A stretch of DNA of 64,000 nucleotides, taken from contig NZ_NCVK01000034.1 in NCBI RefSeq assembly GCF_002096845.1, positions 1 through 64,000 of the forward strand. Reading direction: 5' to 3'. The stretch is from Streptococcus mitis. Lineage in GTDB: Bacteria > Bacillota > Bacilli > Lactobacillales > Streptococcaceae. The notes under the pieces were generated by a model. It was not told the DNA's origin, ran no database searches, and saw only the letters and a list, made by a program, of their open reading frames with translations. Both the position numbers and the translations under genes were made by a program. Positions 1-8,740 of the stretch are shown here, piece by piece; within the stretch, counting starts at the first letter, position 1, and every line of letters starts with the position of its first letter.

Positions 1-32
1 CTGACATCCATAGTTAACTGATTATCAAGCAT
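1..32 (-). CDS. 5' end of an unidentified gene (partial)
   Basis: Only ten codons lie in the window (MLDNQLTMDV). The ATG is preceded by GAGGTG with a 5-nt spacer, a good ribosome binding site, so this is a real gene start. The rest lies beyond the left edge and I do not recognise it. It runs in the same direction as pepA and is separated from the upstream small gene by a terminator and a RUP, so it should have its own promoter. Confidence 0.5.
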   Translation of the reverse strand, partial: MLDNQLTMDV

Positions 33-57
33 GATTTCACCTCATCTCTAGTATAAC

Positions 58-117
58 AAAAAAGCCATCAAGTTGATGACTTTTTCAGTGGGCTCTCCTG
101 AATAGGATGGCTTTTTT
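58..117. terminator. Bidirectional terminator-like inverted repeat
   Basis: Arms 58-69 (AAAAAAGCCATC) and 106-117 (GATGGCTTTTTT) are exact complements with A/T runs on both outer sides. A smaller CATCAA/TTGATG hairpin followed by T5 lies inside. It would end the leftward transcript coming from pepA and the small gene. Confidence 0.6.
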
Positions 118-150
118 CTTTTCCTAACCAAGAATTGCTTTTCTACCATA

Positions 151-257
151 TATAGTGGACTGAATCTGGAGCAGGACGACACTACCTCTAAAACATTCTT
201 ATAAATTGATTTAAATTCCAAATTTTTGTCGCTACATTCCTATTTCATTTTACTATA
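151..257. repeat. RUP element, 107 bp
   Basis: Starts TATAGTGGACTG and ends TTTTACTATA, bounded by TA dinucleotides, and is exactly 107 bp, the published length of the pneumococcal RUP. The internal text (GTCGTCCTGCTCC, TTTTAGAGGTAG on the minus strand) resembles the RUP sequence as I remember it. RUPs are non-autonomous elements thought to be moved by the IS630-Spn1 transposase. No transposase gene is in this window. Confidence 0.8.
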
Positions 258-282
258 AAAAATGCTTTGATCCACAATGGAA

Positions 283-579
283 TCAAAGCATTTTAAAGAG
301 CTCCCCGTACATAAGCGCAGAAGCCGCAGTTCCTCTGTACTTGGATTCTTCTCTTTTGATAAAGCGGGCCAAGTTGAGCAACTCAGGTGCCGGATGTTTG
401 GGATTAAGGAGCAATTCACGATTGACCAGGCCTGAGAGACGAACTGCCAGCAATTGCTCATTTGTAGTAGGCAGTTTTTTAGCAGTCTCTAGGAGAGCAG
501 CAACTAAATCTTCACTCAAATCATGTCGAGCATGATTGTAAAGATCTTTTACAAGGCTTTCTAGGTTTGGTTCTACCAT
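283..579 (-). CDS. Small bacteriocin-immunity-like protein
   Basis: 98 aa helical, soluble protein (MVEPNLESLVKDLYN...). Size, helical character and the LYN...LLETAKKL pattern resemble enterocin-A-type immunity proteins (EntA_Immun), which protect the cell from class IIa-like bacteriocins. I make this assignment by general resemblance only. I chose the ATG at 579 because GGAGG lies 8 nt upstream. An in-frame GTG at 588 overlaps that binding site. It starts 21 nt after the pepA stop, so it is probably co-transcribed with pepA. No bacteriocin gene is adjacent. Confidence 0.55.
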   Translation of the reverse strand: MVEPNLESLVKDLYNHARHDLSEDLVAALLETAKKLPTTNEQLLAVRLSGLVNRELLLNPKHPAPELLNLARFIKREESKYRGTAASALMYGELFKML

Positions 580-600
580 CCCTTCCACCTCCCTTATGGT

Positions 601-1665
601 TTAATAATTTTTAATCAAATCAACTGTTGAACGATCCAATTTTTTCACCAAGGCTTGCAAGAAAGCTTGCGCTTCTAAGAAGTCATCCATTGCATAGAGG
701 GTTTGATGAGAGTGGATATAACGAGCACAGACTCCGATTGTTGTTGATGGGACACCACCATTTTTCAGATGAGCTGCGCCAGCGTCTGTTCCGCCTTTAC
801 CACAGTAGTATTGGTACTTGATACCAGCTTCTTCAGCCGTTGTCAAAAGGAAATCCTTCATCCCTGGGAGAAGCAAGTGACCTGGATCGTAAAAACGAAT
901 CAAGGTTCCATCTCCAATCTTGCCTTGACCCCCATAAACATCACCAGCAGGTGAGCAGTCAACTGCTAAGAAGACTTCTGGATCAAATTTAGTTGTGGAA
1001 GTATGAGCACCACGAAGACCAACTTCTTCTTGGACGTTAGAGCCCAGATAGAGTTCATTTCCGAGTTTTTGACCTGACAGAGTTTCTGCTAACTCGCTCA
1101 CCATGAGAACTCCATAGCGATTGTCCCAAGCTTTTGAGATGATATTTTTTTCATTGGCTGTTAAGATTGCAGAGCTATCTGGTACGATGGTATCACCAGG
1201 ACGGATTCCAAAGCTTTCTGCCTCAGCCTTGTCCGCAAAACCACCATCAAAAATAATATCTGAAATAGCTGGCATGGTTGGTCCACCTGTTCCACGTGTC
1301 AAATGTGGCGGAACAGAACCTGAAATCACAGGAATTTCACGACCATCACGAGTCAGGAGTTTAAAGCGCTGGCTACTAACCACCATAGGATTCCAACCAC
1401 CGATTTCTACGACACGAAAAGTACCATCTGGCTTGATTTCGCTGACCATAAAACCAACTTCATCCATGTGAGAAGCGACCAAGACGCGCGGTGCATCCGC
1501 AGCTTCTGAATGTTTGATACCAAAAATACCACCCAAGCCATCTGTCACCACTTCATCCACATGCGGTGTCAATTTTTCACGAAGATAAGCACGGACAGGT
1601 GCTTCATGACCTGAGATCGCAGCAAGTTCTGTTACTTCTTTGATTTTTGAAAATAATGTTGTCAT
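601..1665 (-). CDS. pepA: Glutamyl aminopeptidase PepA (M42 family)
   Basis: 354 aa cytoplasmic metallo-aminopeptidase that removes N-terminal acidic residues from peptides. The M42 di-metal site is complete: H66 and D68 (ASHMDEVGF), D181 (WDNRYG), the E213-E214 pair (QEEVGLRG), D236 (AVDCSPAGD) and H320 (IHSHQT). The ATG follows AAGGA with a 6-nt spacer. An extended -10 (TGG-TAAAAT on the minus strand, 1690-1695) lies 25 nt upstream. It is likely part of the peptide-utilisation system fed by Ami/Ali transport. Length is normal for the family. Confidence 0.95.
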   Translation of the reverse strand: MTTLFSKIKEVTELAAISGHEAPVRAYLREKLTPHVDEVVTDGLGGIFGIKHSEAADAPRVLVASHMDEVGFMVSEIKPDGTFRVVEIGGWNPMVVSSQRFKLLTRDGREIPVISGSVPPHLTRGTGGPTMPAISDIIFDGGFADKAEAESFGIRPGDTIVPDSSAILTANEKNIISKAWDNRYGVLMVSELAETLSGQKLGNELYLGSNVQEEVGLRGAHTSTTKFDPEVFLAVDCSPAGDVYGGQGKIGDGTLIRFYDPGHLLLPGMKDFLLTTAEEAGIKYQYYCGKGGTDAGAAHLKNGGVPSTTIGVCARYIHSHQTLYAMDDFLEAQAFLQALVKKLDRSTVDLIKNY

Positions 1666-1825
1666 TTCAGTTCCTTCTTTCTTTCATCCATTTTACCACT
1701 TTTTATAGGAGAAGGATAGCGGGAAGGTGGATAGTTTTTTACTCAGTTTTCCTACTAAAAAAGAGAGAGCGATGTTCTTTCAGGAATTTTTCTTTCTTTT
1801 TTACATTAAATTGTCAGAAAATTTA

Positions 1826-1854
1826 TTGACAGATTAGAAAAATAGTGTTACATT
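1826..1854 (+). promoter_or_regulatory. Promoter of the piu operon
   Basis: TTGACA (1826-1831), 17-nt spacer, TACATT (1849-1854). The first gene starts at 1904 after AAAGGACGGGG. I see no clear iron-regulator box, so regulation is not read from the sequence. Confidence 0.75.
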
Positions 1855-1903
1855 TATATCTGCAGGTATCTTTCGATACCAAATCTACATAAAAGGACGG
1901 GGT

Positions 1904-2863
1904 ATGAAACTTTCTTATTACTTAATTGGCTTACTTCTACTCCTAATCTTTCTCTCTATTAGCATTGGAACCAGTGATTTTTCATGGGGAAAACTCTTTG
2001 CACTGGATCATGAAACTTGGCTCCTCTTTCAAGAGTCCCGTCTTCCAAGAACCATTAGCATTCTCCTGACTGCCTCTAGTATGAGCATGGCAGGACTTCT
2101 CATGCAGACCATCACTCAAAATCAGTTTGCTGCACCGAGTACAGTTGGAACCACTGAAGCTGCCAAACTGGGAATGGTCTTGAGCCTCTTTGTCTTTCCG
2201 TCGGCTAGTCTGACTCAAAAGATGCTCTTTGCTTTTGTTTCATCCATCGTATTTACCCTCTTCTTCCTAGCCTTTATGACCATTTTTACTGTAAAGGAAA
2301 GGTGGATGTTGCCTCTGATTGGAATCATCTATAGCGGGATTATCGGTTCTGTCACAGAAGTTATCGCCTATCGTTTCAATCTGGTTCAGAGTATGACAGC
2401 TTGGACCCAGGGTTCCTTCTCCATGATTCAGACCCATCAGTATGAGTGGCTCTTCTTAGGCCTCATCATTCTGATAGCCGTTTGGAAATTATCCCAAACT
2501 TTTACCATCATGAATCTAGGGAAAGAAACCAGCGAGAGTTTGGGTATTTCCTACTCCCTACTTGAAAAACTGGCCCTCTTTCTGGTGGCGCTAACGACTA
2601 GTGTCACCATGATTACTGTGGGTGGCTTACCATTTCTCGGAGTTATTGTTCCCAATCTTGTTCGCAAGCGCTATGGAGATAATCTAAGTCAGACCAAACT
2701 CATCGTAGCACTGGTCGGTGCCAATCTAGTTCTGGCTTGCGACATCCTATCCCGAGTTCTGATTCGGCCCTATGAGCTGTCTGTCAGTCTCTTGCTAGGA
2801 ATCATCGGTAGCCTCGTCTTTATCCTACTTCTCTGGAGAGGGGGACGAAAAGATGCAGTTTAA
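1904..2863 (+). CDS. piuB: Iron-compound ABC transporter permease PiuB
   Basis: 319 aa FecCD-type permease with about nine to ten hydrophobic segments. It retains the family's pore-side text around residues 70-95 (QTITQNQFAAPSTVGTTEAA) and the late glycine-rich GGLPFLGVIVPNLVR segment (roughly 250-262), where FecCD permeases contact the ATPase. It forms the membrane pore with PiuC for ferric siderophore or haem uptake. First gene of the operon; its 3' end overlaps piuC by 11 nt, pointing to translational coupling. Confidence 0.88.
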   Translation: MKLSYYLIGLLLLLIFLSISIGTSDFSWGKLFALDHETWLLFQESRLPRTISILLTASSMSMAGLLMQTITQNQFAAPSTVGTTEAAKLGMVLSLFVFPSASLTQKMLFAFVSSIVFTLFFLAFMTIFTVKERWMLPLIGIIYSGIIGSVTEVIAYRFNLVQSMTAWTQGSFSMIQTHQYEWLFLGLIILIAVWKLSQTFTIMNLGKETSESLGISYSLLEKLALFLVALTTSVTMITVGGLPFLGVIVPNLVRKRYGDNLSQTKLIVALVGANLVLACDILSRVLIRPYELSVSLLLGIIGSLVFILLLWRGGRKDAV

Positions 2864-3809
2864 AAGCAAACATATCAAACTCTTCTGCCTTCTCATTATT
2901 CTGGCCATCGGAGCTTGTCTCCTCTACTTTTGGCCCATCACTCACTTGTCAGCCTTTGCTTGGAAGTTGCGTTCCCAAAAAATCATCATTTATCTCTTGG
3001 TAGCCATCGCGACTGGGATTTCGACCATTAGTTTTCAAACCTTGACGGAAAATCGTTTCCTGACGCCAAGTATTTTAGGAATCGAATCCTTCTACGTCCT
3101 ACTGCAAACTCTACTACTAGTTTTTGAAAGCAAGTTTCTTCAACTTGGCAAGTCCCCTATCTTAGAATTCCTAGTTTTGCTTCTGCTTCAATCCCTCTTC
3201 TTTCTTGCCTTACAAGGCTACTTGAAGACACTGATGAAACAAGACCTGGTCTTCATCCTGCTAATCTGTCTAGCCCTCGGAAGTCTCTTTCGAAATATCA
3301 GTACCTTCCTTCAGGTCTTGATGGATCCAAACGAATACGATAAACTGCAGAACAGTCTCTTTGCCTCCTTTCAACATCTCAACACTTCCATCCTAGCCAT
3401 CGGTTCTCTGATTATTCTTGCTTTGACAATCTTTTTCTTTCGAAAAGCAGTCATCCTGGATGTCTTGCACCTGCAAAGAGAAACAGCTCAGATATTGGGA
3501 CTCGATGTTGAAAAAGAACAGAAAGAGCTCCTCTGGGGCATCGTACTTTTGACCTCAACAGCAACTGCCCTGGTGGGATCTATGGCCTTCTTCGGCTTTA
3601 TGCTGGCTAACCTCACCTACCTGATTGTCAAAGACTATCGGCACAAATTACTCTTTATCGTAGCCATTCTGGTTGGATTTATTAGCTTGACCTTGGGACA
3701 AGCCCTGATTGAACGAGTCTTTGCGCTGGAAATTCGCATCAGCATGATCATCGAGAGTGTAGGGGGGCTCCTATTCTTTATCTTACTATACAGGAGGGCA
3801 CGTCAGTGA
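2853..3809 (+). CDS. piuC: Iron-compound ABC transporter permease PiuC
   Basis: 318 aa second FecCD-type permease, pairing with PiuB to form a heterodimeric channel. Hydrophobic segments run throughout; the FQTLTENRFLTPSILGIES stretch near residues 65-85 and AFFGFMLANLTYLI near 245-258 match the conserved FecCD positions. The start overlaps piuB by 11 nt and its stop overlaps the piuD start (GTGA), so the three genes are translated as a unit. Confidence 0.87.
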   Translation: MQFKSKHIKLFCLLIILAIGACLLYFWPITHLSAFAWKLRSQKIIIYLLVAIATGISTISFQTLTENRFLTPSILGIESFYVLLQTLLLVFESKFLQLGKSPILEFLVLLLLQSLFFLALQGYLKTLMKQDLVFILLICLALGSLFRNISTFLQVLMDPNEYDKLQNSLFASFQHLNTSILAIGSLIILALTIFFFRKAVILDVLHLQRETAQILGLDVEKEQKELLWGIVLLTSTATALVGSMAFFGFMLANLTYLIVKDYRHKLLFIVAILVGFISLTLGQALIERVFALEIRISMIIESVGGLLFFILLYRRARQ

Positions 3810-4558
3810 AACTGGAAAACATTGACAAATCCATTCAAAAACAGGATATTTTGCAAGGCATTTCGCTTGAAGTCAGTCCTCAGAAACTGACAGCCTTCAT
3901 TGGTCCAAATGGTGCTGGAAAATCGACTCTCCTCTCCATCATGAGCAGACTGACCAAGAAAGATCAGGGAATTCTCAGTATCAAAGGCCGTGAAATCGAG
4001 AGTTGGAATTCGCAAGAACTGGCTCAAGAACTGACTATCCTAAAACAGAAAATCAATTACCAAGCCAAATTGACTGTTGAAGAACTGGTCAGTTTTGGAC
4101 GTTTTCCCTACAGCCGAGGTCGACTGAGACCAGAAGATTGGGAAAAAATCCGAGAAACTCTGGACTATCTGGAACTAACCAACCTAAAAGACCGCTACAT
4201 CAATAGCCTATCTGGGGGACAACTCCAGCGCGTCTTTATCGCCATGGTACTGGCCCAGGATACGGACTTTATCTTACTAGACGAACCGCTCAACAATCTC
4301 GACATCAAGCAAAGCGTTAGCATGATGCAGATTCTTCGGAGACTGGTGGAAGATCTCGGAAAGACCATTATCATCGTCCTCCACGATATCAACATGGCCA
4401 GTCAGTATGCGGATGAAATTGTCGCCTTCAAGGACGGTCAAGTCTTTAGCAAGGGAACGACATGTCAAATCATGCAATCTGACCTGCTCAGCCAACTTTA
4501 CGAGATTCCCATCACGCTAGCTGATATCAATGGCAAAAAGATCTGTATCTATAGCTAG
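3806..4558 (+). CDS. piuD: Iron-compound ABC transporter ATPase PiuD
   Basis: 250 aa ABC ATPase that powers the PiuBC pore. Walker A is GPNGAGKST (about 33-41), signature LSGGQLQR (about 134-141), Walker B ILLDEPLNNLD, followed by the H-loop VLHDINMA, in the usual order for the FepC/FecE family. It starts at a GTG that overlaps the piuC stop (GTGA), with AGGAGG upstream. A 95-nt gap holding a hairpin separates it from piuA. Confidence 0.9.
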   Translation: MKLENIDKSIQKQDILQGISLEVSPQKLTAFIGPNGAGKSTLLSIMSRLTKKDQGILSIKGREIESWNSQELAQELTILKQKINYQAKLTVEELVSFGRFPYSRGRLRPEDWEKIRETLDYLELTNLKDRYINSLSGGQLQRVFIAMVLAQDTDFILLDEPLNNLDIKQSVSMMQILRRLVEDLGKTIIIVLHDINMASQYADEIVAFKDGQVFSKGTTCQIMQSDLLSQLYEIPITLADINGKKICIYS

Positions 4559-4588
4559 TAACATAGAAGCTCAAGTTAGAGAACCTTC

Positions 4589-4617
4589 AGTCTCTTAGTC
4601 AATAAGACCAAGAGACT
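4589..4617 (+). promoter_or_regulatory. Intercistronic hairpin between piuD and piuA
   Basis: Arms 4589-4600 (AGTCTCTTAGTC) and 4606-4617 (GACCAAGAGACT) pair over 12 positions with one mismatch around the loop AATAA. There is no T run after it, so it is not an ordinary terminator. It may act as an mRNA-end or stability element that sets piuA levels apart from the membrane genes. Confidence 0.5.
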
Positions 4618-4653
4618 CCCTAAATCGTTATCACATTTTAAAAAGGAGAAATC

Positions 4654-5625
4654 ATGAAAACATCCCTTAAACTTTACCTCACTGCCCTAGTGGCTAGTTT
4701 CTTGCTCCTACTTGGTGCATGTAGTACAAACACAAACTCAAGCACTAGTAAGTCGGAAACAAGCAACTCTGCTCCAACAGAGGTAACTATTAAAAGTTCA
4801 CTAGGTGTAGTCACACTTTCAAAAGTCCCTGAAAAGATTGTGACCTTTGACCTCGGTGCTGCGGATACTATTCGCGCTTTAGGTTTTGAAAAGAATATCG
4901 TCGGAATGCCTACAAAAACTGTTCCGACTTATCTTAAAGACCTAGCTGGAAAAGTTAAAAATGTTGGTTCTATGGTTGAGCCAGACCTAGAAGCCCTTGC
5001 TGCTCTTGAACCAGACCTAATTATCGCTTCACCACGTACCCAAAAATTCGTAGATAAGTTCAACGAAATCGCTCCGACTGTTCTCTTCCAAGCAAGCAAG
5101 GACGACTACTGGACTTCTACCAAGGCAAATATCGAATCCTTAGCAAGTGCCTTCGGTGAAACAGGCACACAGAAAGCCAAGGAAGAATTGGCAAAGCTAG
5201 ACAAGAGCATACAAGAAGTCGCTACTAAAAATGAAAGTTCTGACAAAAAAGCCCTTGCTATCCTCCTCAACGAAGGAAAAATGGCTGCCTTTGGTGCCCA
5301 ATCTCGTTTCTCTTTCTTGTATCAAACTTTGAAATTCAAGCCAACTGACACTAAATTCGAAGACTCACGCCACGGACAAGAAGTCAGCTTTGAAAGTGTC
5401 AAAGAGATCAATCCTGACATCCTCTTTGTCATCAACCGTACCCTTGCCATCGGTGGGGACAACTCTAGCAACGATGGCGTCCTAGAAAATGCCCTTATCG
5501 CTGAAACTCCTGCCGCTAAAAATGGTAAGATTATCCAACTAACACCAGACCTCTGGTATCTCAGCGGAGGCGGACTTGAATCAACCAAACTCATGATTGA
5601 AGACGCACAAAAAGCCTTGAAATAA
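4654..5625 (+). CDS. piuA: Iron-compound-binding lipoprotein PiuA
   Basis: 323 aa substrate-binding lipoprotein of the piu system. A signal peptide ends in a lipobox LLGAC with the lipidated Cys at 23, followed by a Ser/Thr/Asn-rich linker. The mature part is a type III (FhuD/BtuF-like) binding protein of two lobes joined by a long helix; VVTLSKVPEKIVTFDLGAAD and EALAALEPDLIIASP are typical. AAAAAGGAG stands before the ATG. It captures the iron complex outside the membrane and delivers it to PiuBC. Last gene of the operon, closed by a strong terminator. Confidence 0.92.
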   Translation: MKTSLKLYLTALVASFLLLLGACSTNTNSSTSKSETSNSAPTEVTIKSSLGVVTLSKVPEKIVTFDLGAADTIRALGFEKNIVGMPTKTVPTYLKDLAGKVKNVGSMVEPDLEALAALEPDLIIASPRTQKFVDKFNEIAPTVLFQASKDDYWTSTKANIESLASAFGETGTQKAKEELAKLDKSIQEVATKNESSDKKALAILLNEGKMAAFGAQSRFSFLYQTLKFKPTDTKFEDSRHGQEVSFESVKEINPDILFVINRTLAIGGDNSSNDGVLENALIAETPAAKNGKIIQLTPDLWYLSGGGLESTKLMIEDAQKALK

Positions 5626-5658
5626 GCTACTTTAAACTCAATCACATCTTTACATGAT

Positions 5659-5705
5659 AAAACGCATCCTATCAAGCTCACCCAAACCTGATAGGATGCG
5701 TTTTT
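5659..5705. terminator. Bidirectional terminator, piuA / yidD
   Basis: Sixteen-base-pair stem: AAAACGCATCCTATCA (5659-5674) against TGATAGGATGCGTTTT (5689-5704), with T5 on the plus side and an A run giving U on the minus transcript. It closes piu and the convergent yidD operon. Confidence 0.88.
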
Positions 5706-5732
5706 ATCATTTTGAAATCTGTTTGCCCAACC

Positions 5733-5975
5733 TCATTCCCCTTCTTGATTTCGTTTGAGGGAAAAGTGGTCTGGGACGGGGTCCTTACCTGTTTTCGACC
5801 AGGGGTGGCAACGTAAAATCCGAGCCATGCCCATCAAGACACCCTTGAAGCCATGCTTTTCAATAGCCTGAATCATGTAGTTGGAACAAGTCGGTTCAAA
5901 GCGACAGGAGGGTGGAAAGGCTGGTGAGATAAATCGTTGGTAAAAGCGCACAGGCGCTATTAAGATTCGTTTCAT
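5733..5975 (-). CDS. yidD: Membrane protein insertion efficiency factor YidD
   Basis: 80 aa. The conserved YidD core is present: YQRFISP near the N-terminus, then the Cys-containing [19 protein letters not shown] and the CHPW motif. The protein associates with the inner face of the membrane and assists YidC-dependent insertion. Last gene of the nine-gene leftward operon; its ATG overlaps the rluB stop by one base (TAATG), so it depends on coupling to rluB translation. A yidC paralogue lies at 31.7 kb. Confidence 0.9.
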   Translation of the reverse strand: MKRILIAPVRFYQRFISPAFPPSCRFEPTCSNYMIQAIEKHGFKGVLMGMARILRCHPWSKTGKDPVPDHFSLKRNQEGE

Positions 5976-6697
5976 TATTTCTTGGTTACAGCCATAGTGT
6001 GTAGTTGGCTGATTTCTTTTTTATTAAGACGACGGGATTCTCCAGGACGGAGTCCCGTCAAGTCTAGATGTCCAAAACGGGTCCGTGACAACTTGTCCAC
6101 TTGGAGACCGACAGCTTCAAACATCTTTTTAACCTGGTGGTTACGCCCTTCATGGATAGTCAACTGCACCACAGAGCGGTTTTTGACTGGATCCACTTTG
6201 AGAATCTCATAGACAGCCGGCTTGGTTTTCTTACCATCAATCTCAAGTCCACGGGTCAAGGGGCGGAGATTATCCTTATTGGCCACACCTTTAACACGCG
6301 CGACATAAACCTTGTCAATCTCATTACGAGGGTGAATCATCTCATCCGTAAAATCCCCATCATTGGTCAAAATCAAGACTCCTGATGTATCCCAGTCCAA
6401 ACGACCTACAGGGTAGATGCGCTCTTTCACGTTGGGCAAGAGGTCGACAACAGTCTTGCGGCCCTTGTCATCTGTCACGCTGGAAATGACACCGCGTGGT
6501 TTGTTAAGCAGATAGTAGACCTTTTCTTCGTTGTAGATAGGTTGGCCTTCAACTTCGACCTTGTCGCCTGACTTGATAGTGGTTGCTAGTTCACGTACCA
6601 CTTGGCCGTTAACCGTCACCAAACCTTGCTTGATCAACTCTTCTGCTTTTCTCCTACTGGCCACACCTGCGTGGGCAATATACTTATTGATTCTCAT
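5975..6697 (-). CDS. rluB: 23S rRNA pseudouridine synthase, RluB type
   Basis: 240 aa. An S4 RNA-binding domain (residues about 1-60, [20 protein letters not shown]) is followed by a RsuA/RluB catalytic domain with [18 protein letters not shown]101 in the RLD motif is the expected catalytic Asp. It isomerises a uridine in helix 89 of 23S rRNA. The start lies inside the scpB 3' end (14-nt overlap) after AAGGATAGAAGAAG. The scpA-scpB-rluB order is widely conserved in Firmicutes. Confidence 0.92.
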   Translation of the reverse strand: MRINKYIAHAGVASRRKAEELIKQGLVTVNGQVVRELATTIKSGDKVEVEGQPIYNEEKVYYLLNKPRGVISSVTDDKGRKTVVDLLPNVKERIYPVGRLDWDTSGVLILTNDGDFTDEMIHPRNEIDKVYVARVKGVANKDNLRPLTRGLEIDGKKTKPAVYEILKVDPVKNRSVVQLTIHEGRNHQVKKMFEAVGLQVDKLSRTRFGHLDLTGLRPGESRRLNKKEISQLHTMAVTKK

Positions 6698-7253
6698 CTT
6701 CTTCTATCCTTTCACCAAATAATTGGCTTTCTTGGGCTTGAATCTCAAGCTCATCAATCACTGGTAATTCTTCTAAATGGTTTATTCCCATGTAATCTAG
6801 GAAATAATCCGTAGTCACATAGAGGTTAGGACGACCCAACACTTCTTTTTTCCCGTCTTCTCGTATCAAGTCAAAGGCCTGCAACTTTGCCAAGGCCCCA
6901 CTCGAGTTGACCCCACGGATGGCATCAATCTCTATTCGTGTGATGGGCTGTTTGTAGGCAATGATGGACAAGGTCTCAAGGGCAGCCCGAGATAAACTCT
7001 GGTTGATAGGCGCCTTAGAGTATTCCTTCAAAATCTCTGAAAACTGAGGTTTGGTCACCAATCTATAAGCGCCCCCTGTCTCAATCAGGGCCAAACTGGA
7101 ATCTGGGTCCTTTTCATACTTCTGGGCTAATTTTTCTAAACTCTGTTGGATGCCTGTCGGTGGCAGAGAGAGGAGTTCAGCTAACTGGCGGACTCTAATC
7201 CCATCTTCACCCGCTACAAACAAGAGCGCTTCTATTTTTGCTAAAGTACTCAT
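6684..7253 (-). CDS. scpB: Segregation and condensation protein ScpB
   Basis: 189 aa, two winged-helix domains (about 1-80 and 90-170) and an acidic C-terminal tail. ScpB dimers bind ScpA and with SMC form the bacterial condensin at origins. Typical ScpB text is [21 protein letters not shown] and [12 protein letters not shown]. It starts 18 nt after the scpA stop and overlaps rluB. SMC itself is not in this window. Confidence 0.95.
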   Translation of the reverse strand: MSTLAKIEALLFVAGEDGIRVRQLAELLSLPPTGIQQSLEKLAQKYEKDPDSSLALIETGGAYRLVTKPQFSEILKEYSKAPINQSLSRAALETLSIIAYKQPITRIEIDAIRGVNSSGALAKLQAFDLIREDGKKEVLGRPNLYVTTDYFLDYMGINHLEELPVIDELEIQAQESQLFGERIEEDENQ

Positions 7254-7271
7254 CTTTCCTCTCTATCAAGT

Positions 7272-8000
7272 CTAGCTTTGGGCCACTTGACTTTCTTCCT
7301 TCTTTTCCATGAGATAGATATCTCCGAAACTCTCCTCTTGCACGAGGATCAACTCCTGGGTTTTGATTAACTCTAGGGTTGCCAAAAAGAGGGTAATGAC
7401 CTCTTGGAGATTCTGGGCTTCCTTGAACAAATCCTGCAAGCGCAACTGGTCTCGTCCAGCCAAGGACTCTTTTACGATGACCATCATGTCCTCAATCTTA
7501 TACTCATCCCACAGGATAGTCGTGTGATTCTGTGCAAACTCCTCTTTTTTCTTGGCTAGGATATTTGAAAAAGCCAAAAAGAGGTCAATGGTCGTCTTGT
7601 CATGAACAAGCTCCGCATCTTCGTAAATCAACTCTGTCGGCGCTTTGGAATAGTGCTGGGCCCGTTCTTGGTGCTTGGCTTCCAAGTGCTCCCCCAAGAG
7701 CTTGAACTTGCGGTATTCTTCGATTTGAGAGAGAAGATCCTGCTCCAGATCATCTTCCAAATCGGTCACTTCTGCTACCTTTGGAAGGAGTTTGCGGCTC
7801 TTAATCAGCATGAGCTGACTGGCCATGACCATGTACTCGCCCGTCACTTCCAGACGCATGGCCTGCAGGGTTGAGACATAGGCTAGATACTGCTCAATGA
7901 CTTCCGTAATAGGCACATCGTAGATATCCATCTGGTACTTAGAAACCAGGTGCAAAAGCAAGTCCAGGGGCCCTTCAAAATCTTTTAATTTAATATCCAT
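7272..8000 (-). CDS. scpA: Segregation and condensation protein ScpA (kleisin)
   Basis: 242 aa kleisin that bridges the SMC head and neck. The N-terminal motif [21 protein letters not shown] is diagnostic, and a C-terminal winged helix ([17 protein letters not shown]) completes it. The ATG overlaps the preceding xerD-like stop by one base, so translation is coupled. Confidence 0.95.
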   Translation of the reverse strand: MDIKLKDFEGPLDLLLHLVSKYQMDIYDVPITEVIEQYLAYVSTLQAMRLEVTGEYMVMASQLMLIKSRKLLPKVAEVTDLEDDLEQDLLSQIEEYRKFKLLGEHLEAKHQERAQHYSKAPTELIYEDAELVHDKTTIDLFLAFSNILAKKKEEFAQNHTTILWDEYKIEDMMVIVKESLAGRDQLRLQDLFKEAQNLQEVITLFLATLELIKTQELILVQEESFGDIYLMEKKEESQVAQS

Positions 8001-8740
8001 TATCTATATTTTTCTAAGGTAAGGACTGTTTTTAATCCTAATTTTTTTGCAATTTCGTACAAATCGACCTTGTTTTCAATTTGTCGTAGAATGAACTGTT
8101 CCCGCAAGGCTTGAGCCGATAAGGTTGTGAAACCTTTCTCCTTGACAAAAGCTTCTAGTTGACGGAAGGCCCACTGACGAGAATAGGCTTTCCCTCCCCT
8201 TTCAAAAAGATAGGTCTGGCCCATCAAGGGTTCCAATTCTGAAAGCAAGGTCGTGGAAATAGTGACAATCCTCTGTTGGGAAGCCTTCTGGATTCGCAAC
8301 ACCTGAAAATCCAGATTGATGTCCGCAACATTGAGAGCTAAAATCTCACTCGGCAAGAGCCCCATTTCCAAGATAAGTAGAGCCAGTAAACGCCCCTCTG
8401 GATAATTACTTTCCTGCCAAAAAGAGTCTAGGTCTAACAGTTCTGGCTTTTCGGTTTTCTTTTCAGCTTGTTTGGCTAATTCCAAACGATAAAAGCTATC
8501 CACTTCTCCTTTTTGATAGAGAAAGTAGAGAAATTGGTTACAGGCCGAAATCTTTCGCTTCTGGGCGCTGATTTTTAGATTGGCTAGCTGGACTTGGTAA
8601 ATCTTGAGACTGGTCTCAGAAATCCTCTCGCCCACAATGTCTAAAAATTGTTCCAGATCATACTTATAGGACTGCTTGGAATTGGCAGATAAGCCCTGCT
8701 TTTCTTCTAAAAAGGCTGAAATCCTATCTCTCATTTGCAT
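8000..8740 (-). CDS. XerD-like tyrosine recombinase with degenerate active site
   Basis: 246 aa protein (244 if the second ATG at 8734 is used) with a SAM-like N-terminal core-binding domain (1-100) and a phage-integrase-like C-terminal domain. The usual catalytic set is incomplete: the first Arg of GLRxSE is Leu (GLLPSE), HxLR reads QALR, the LGH His is Leu (LGLKT); only one Arg and the terminal Tyr (EKYR) remain. Streptococci resolve chromosome dimers with XerS, so this scpA-linked paralogue probably does not act as a recombinase. It may have a structural role linked to segregation, but that is inference. Confidence 0.85.
   Translation of the reverse strand: MQMRDRISAFLEEKQGLSANSKQSYKYDLEQFLDIVGERISETSLKIYQVQLANLKISAQKRKISACNQFLYFLYQKGEVDSFYRLELAKQAEKKTEKPELLDLDSFWQESNYPEGRLLALLILEMGLLPSEILALNVADINLDFQVLRIQKASQQRIVTISTTLLSELEPLMGQTYLFERGGKAYSRQWAFRQLEAFVKEKGFTTLSAQALREQFILRQIENKVDLYEIAKKLGLKTVLTLEKYR

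Noticed and set aside
148-260. End of an insertion sequence at the left edge
   Set aside because: The element is complete at 107 bp with both RUP ends and no transposase, so it is a RUP, not an IS remnant.
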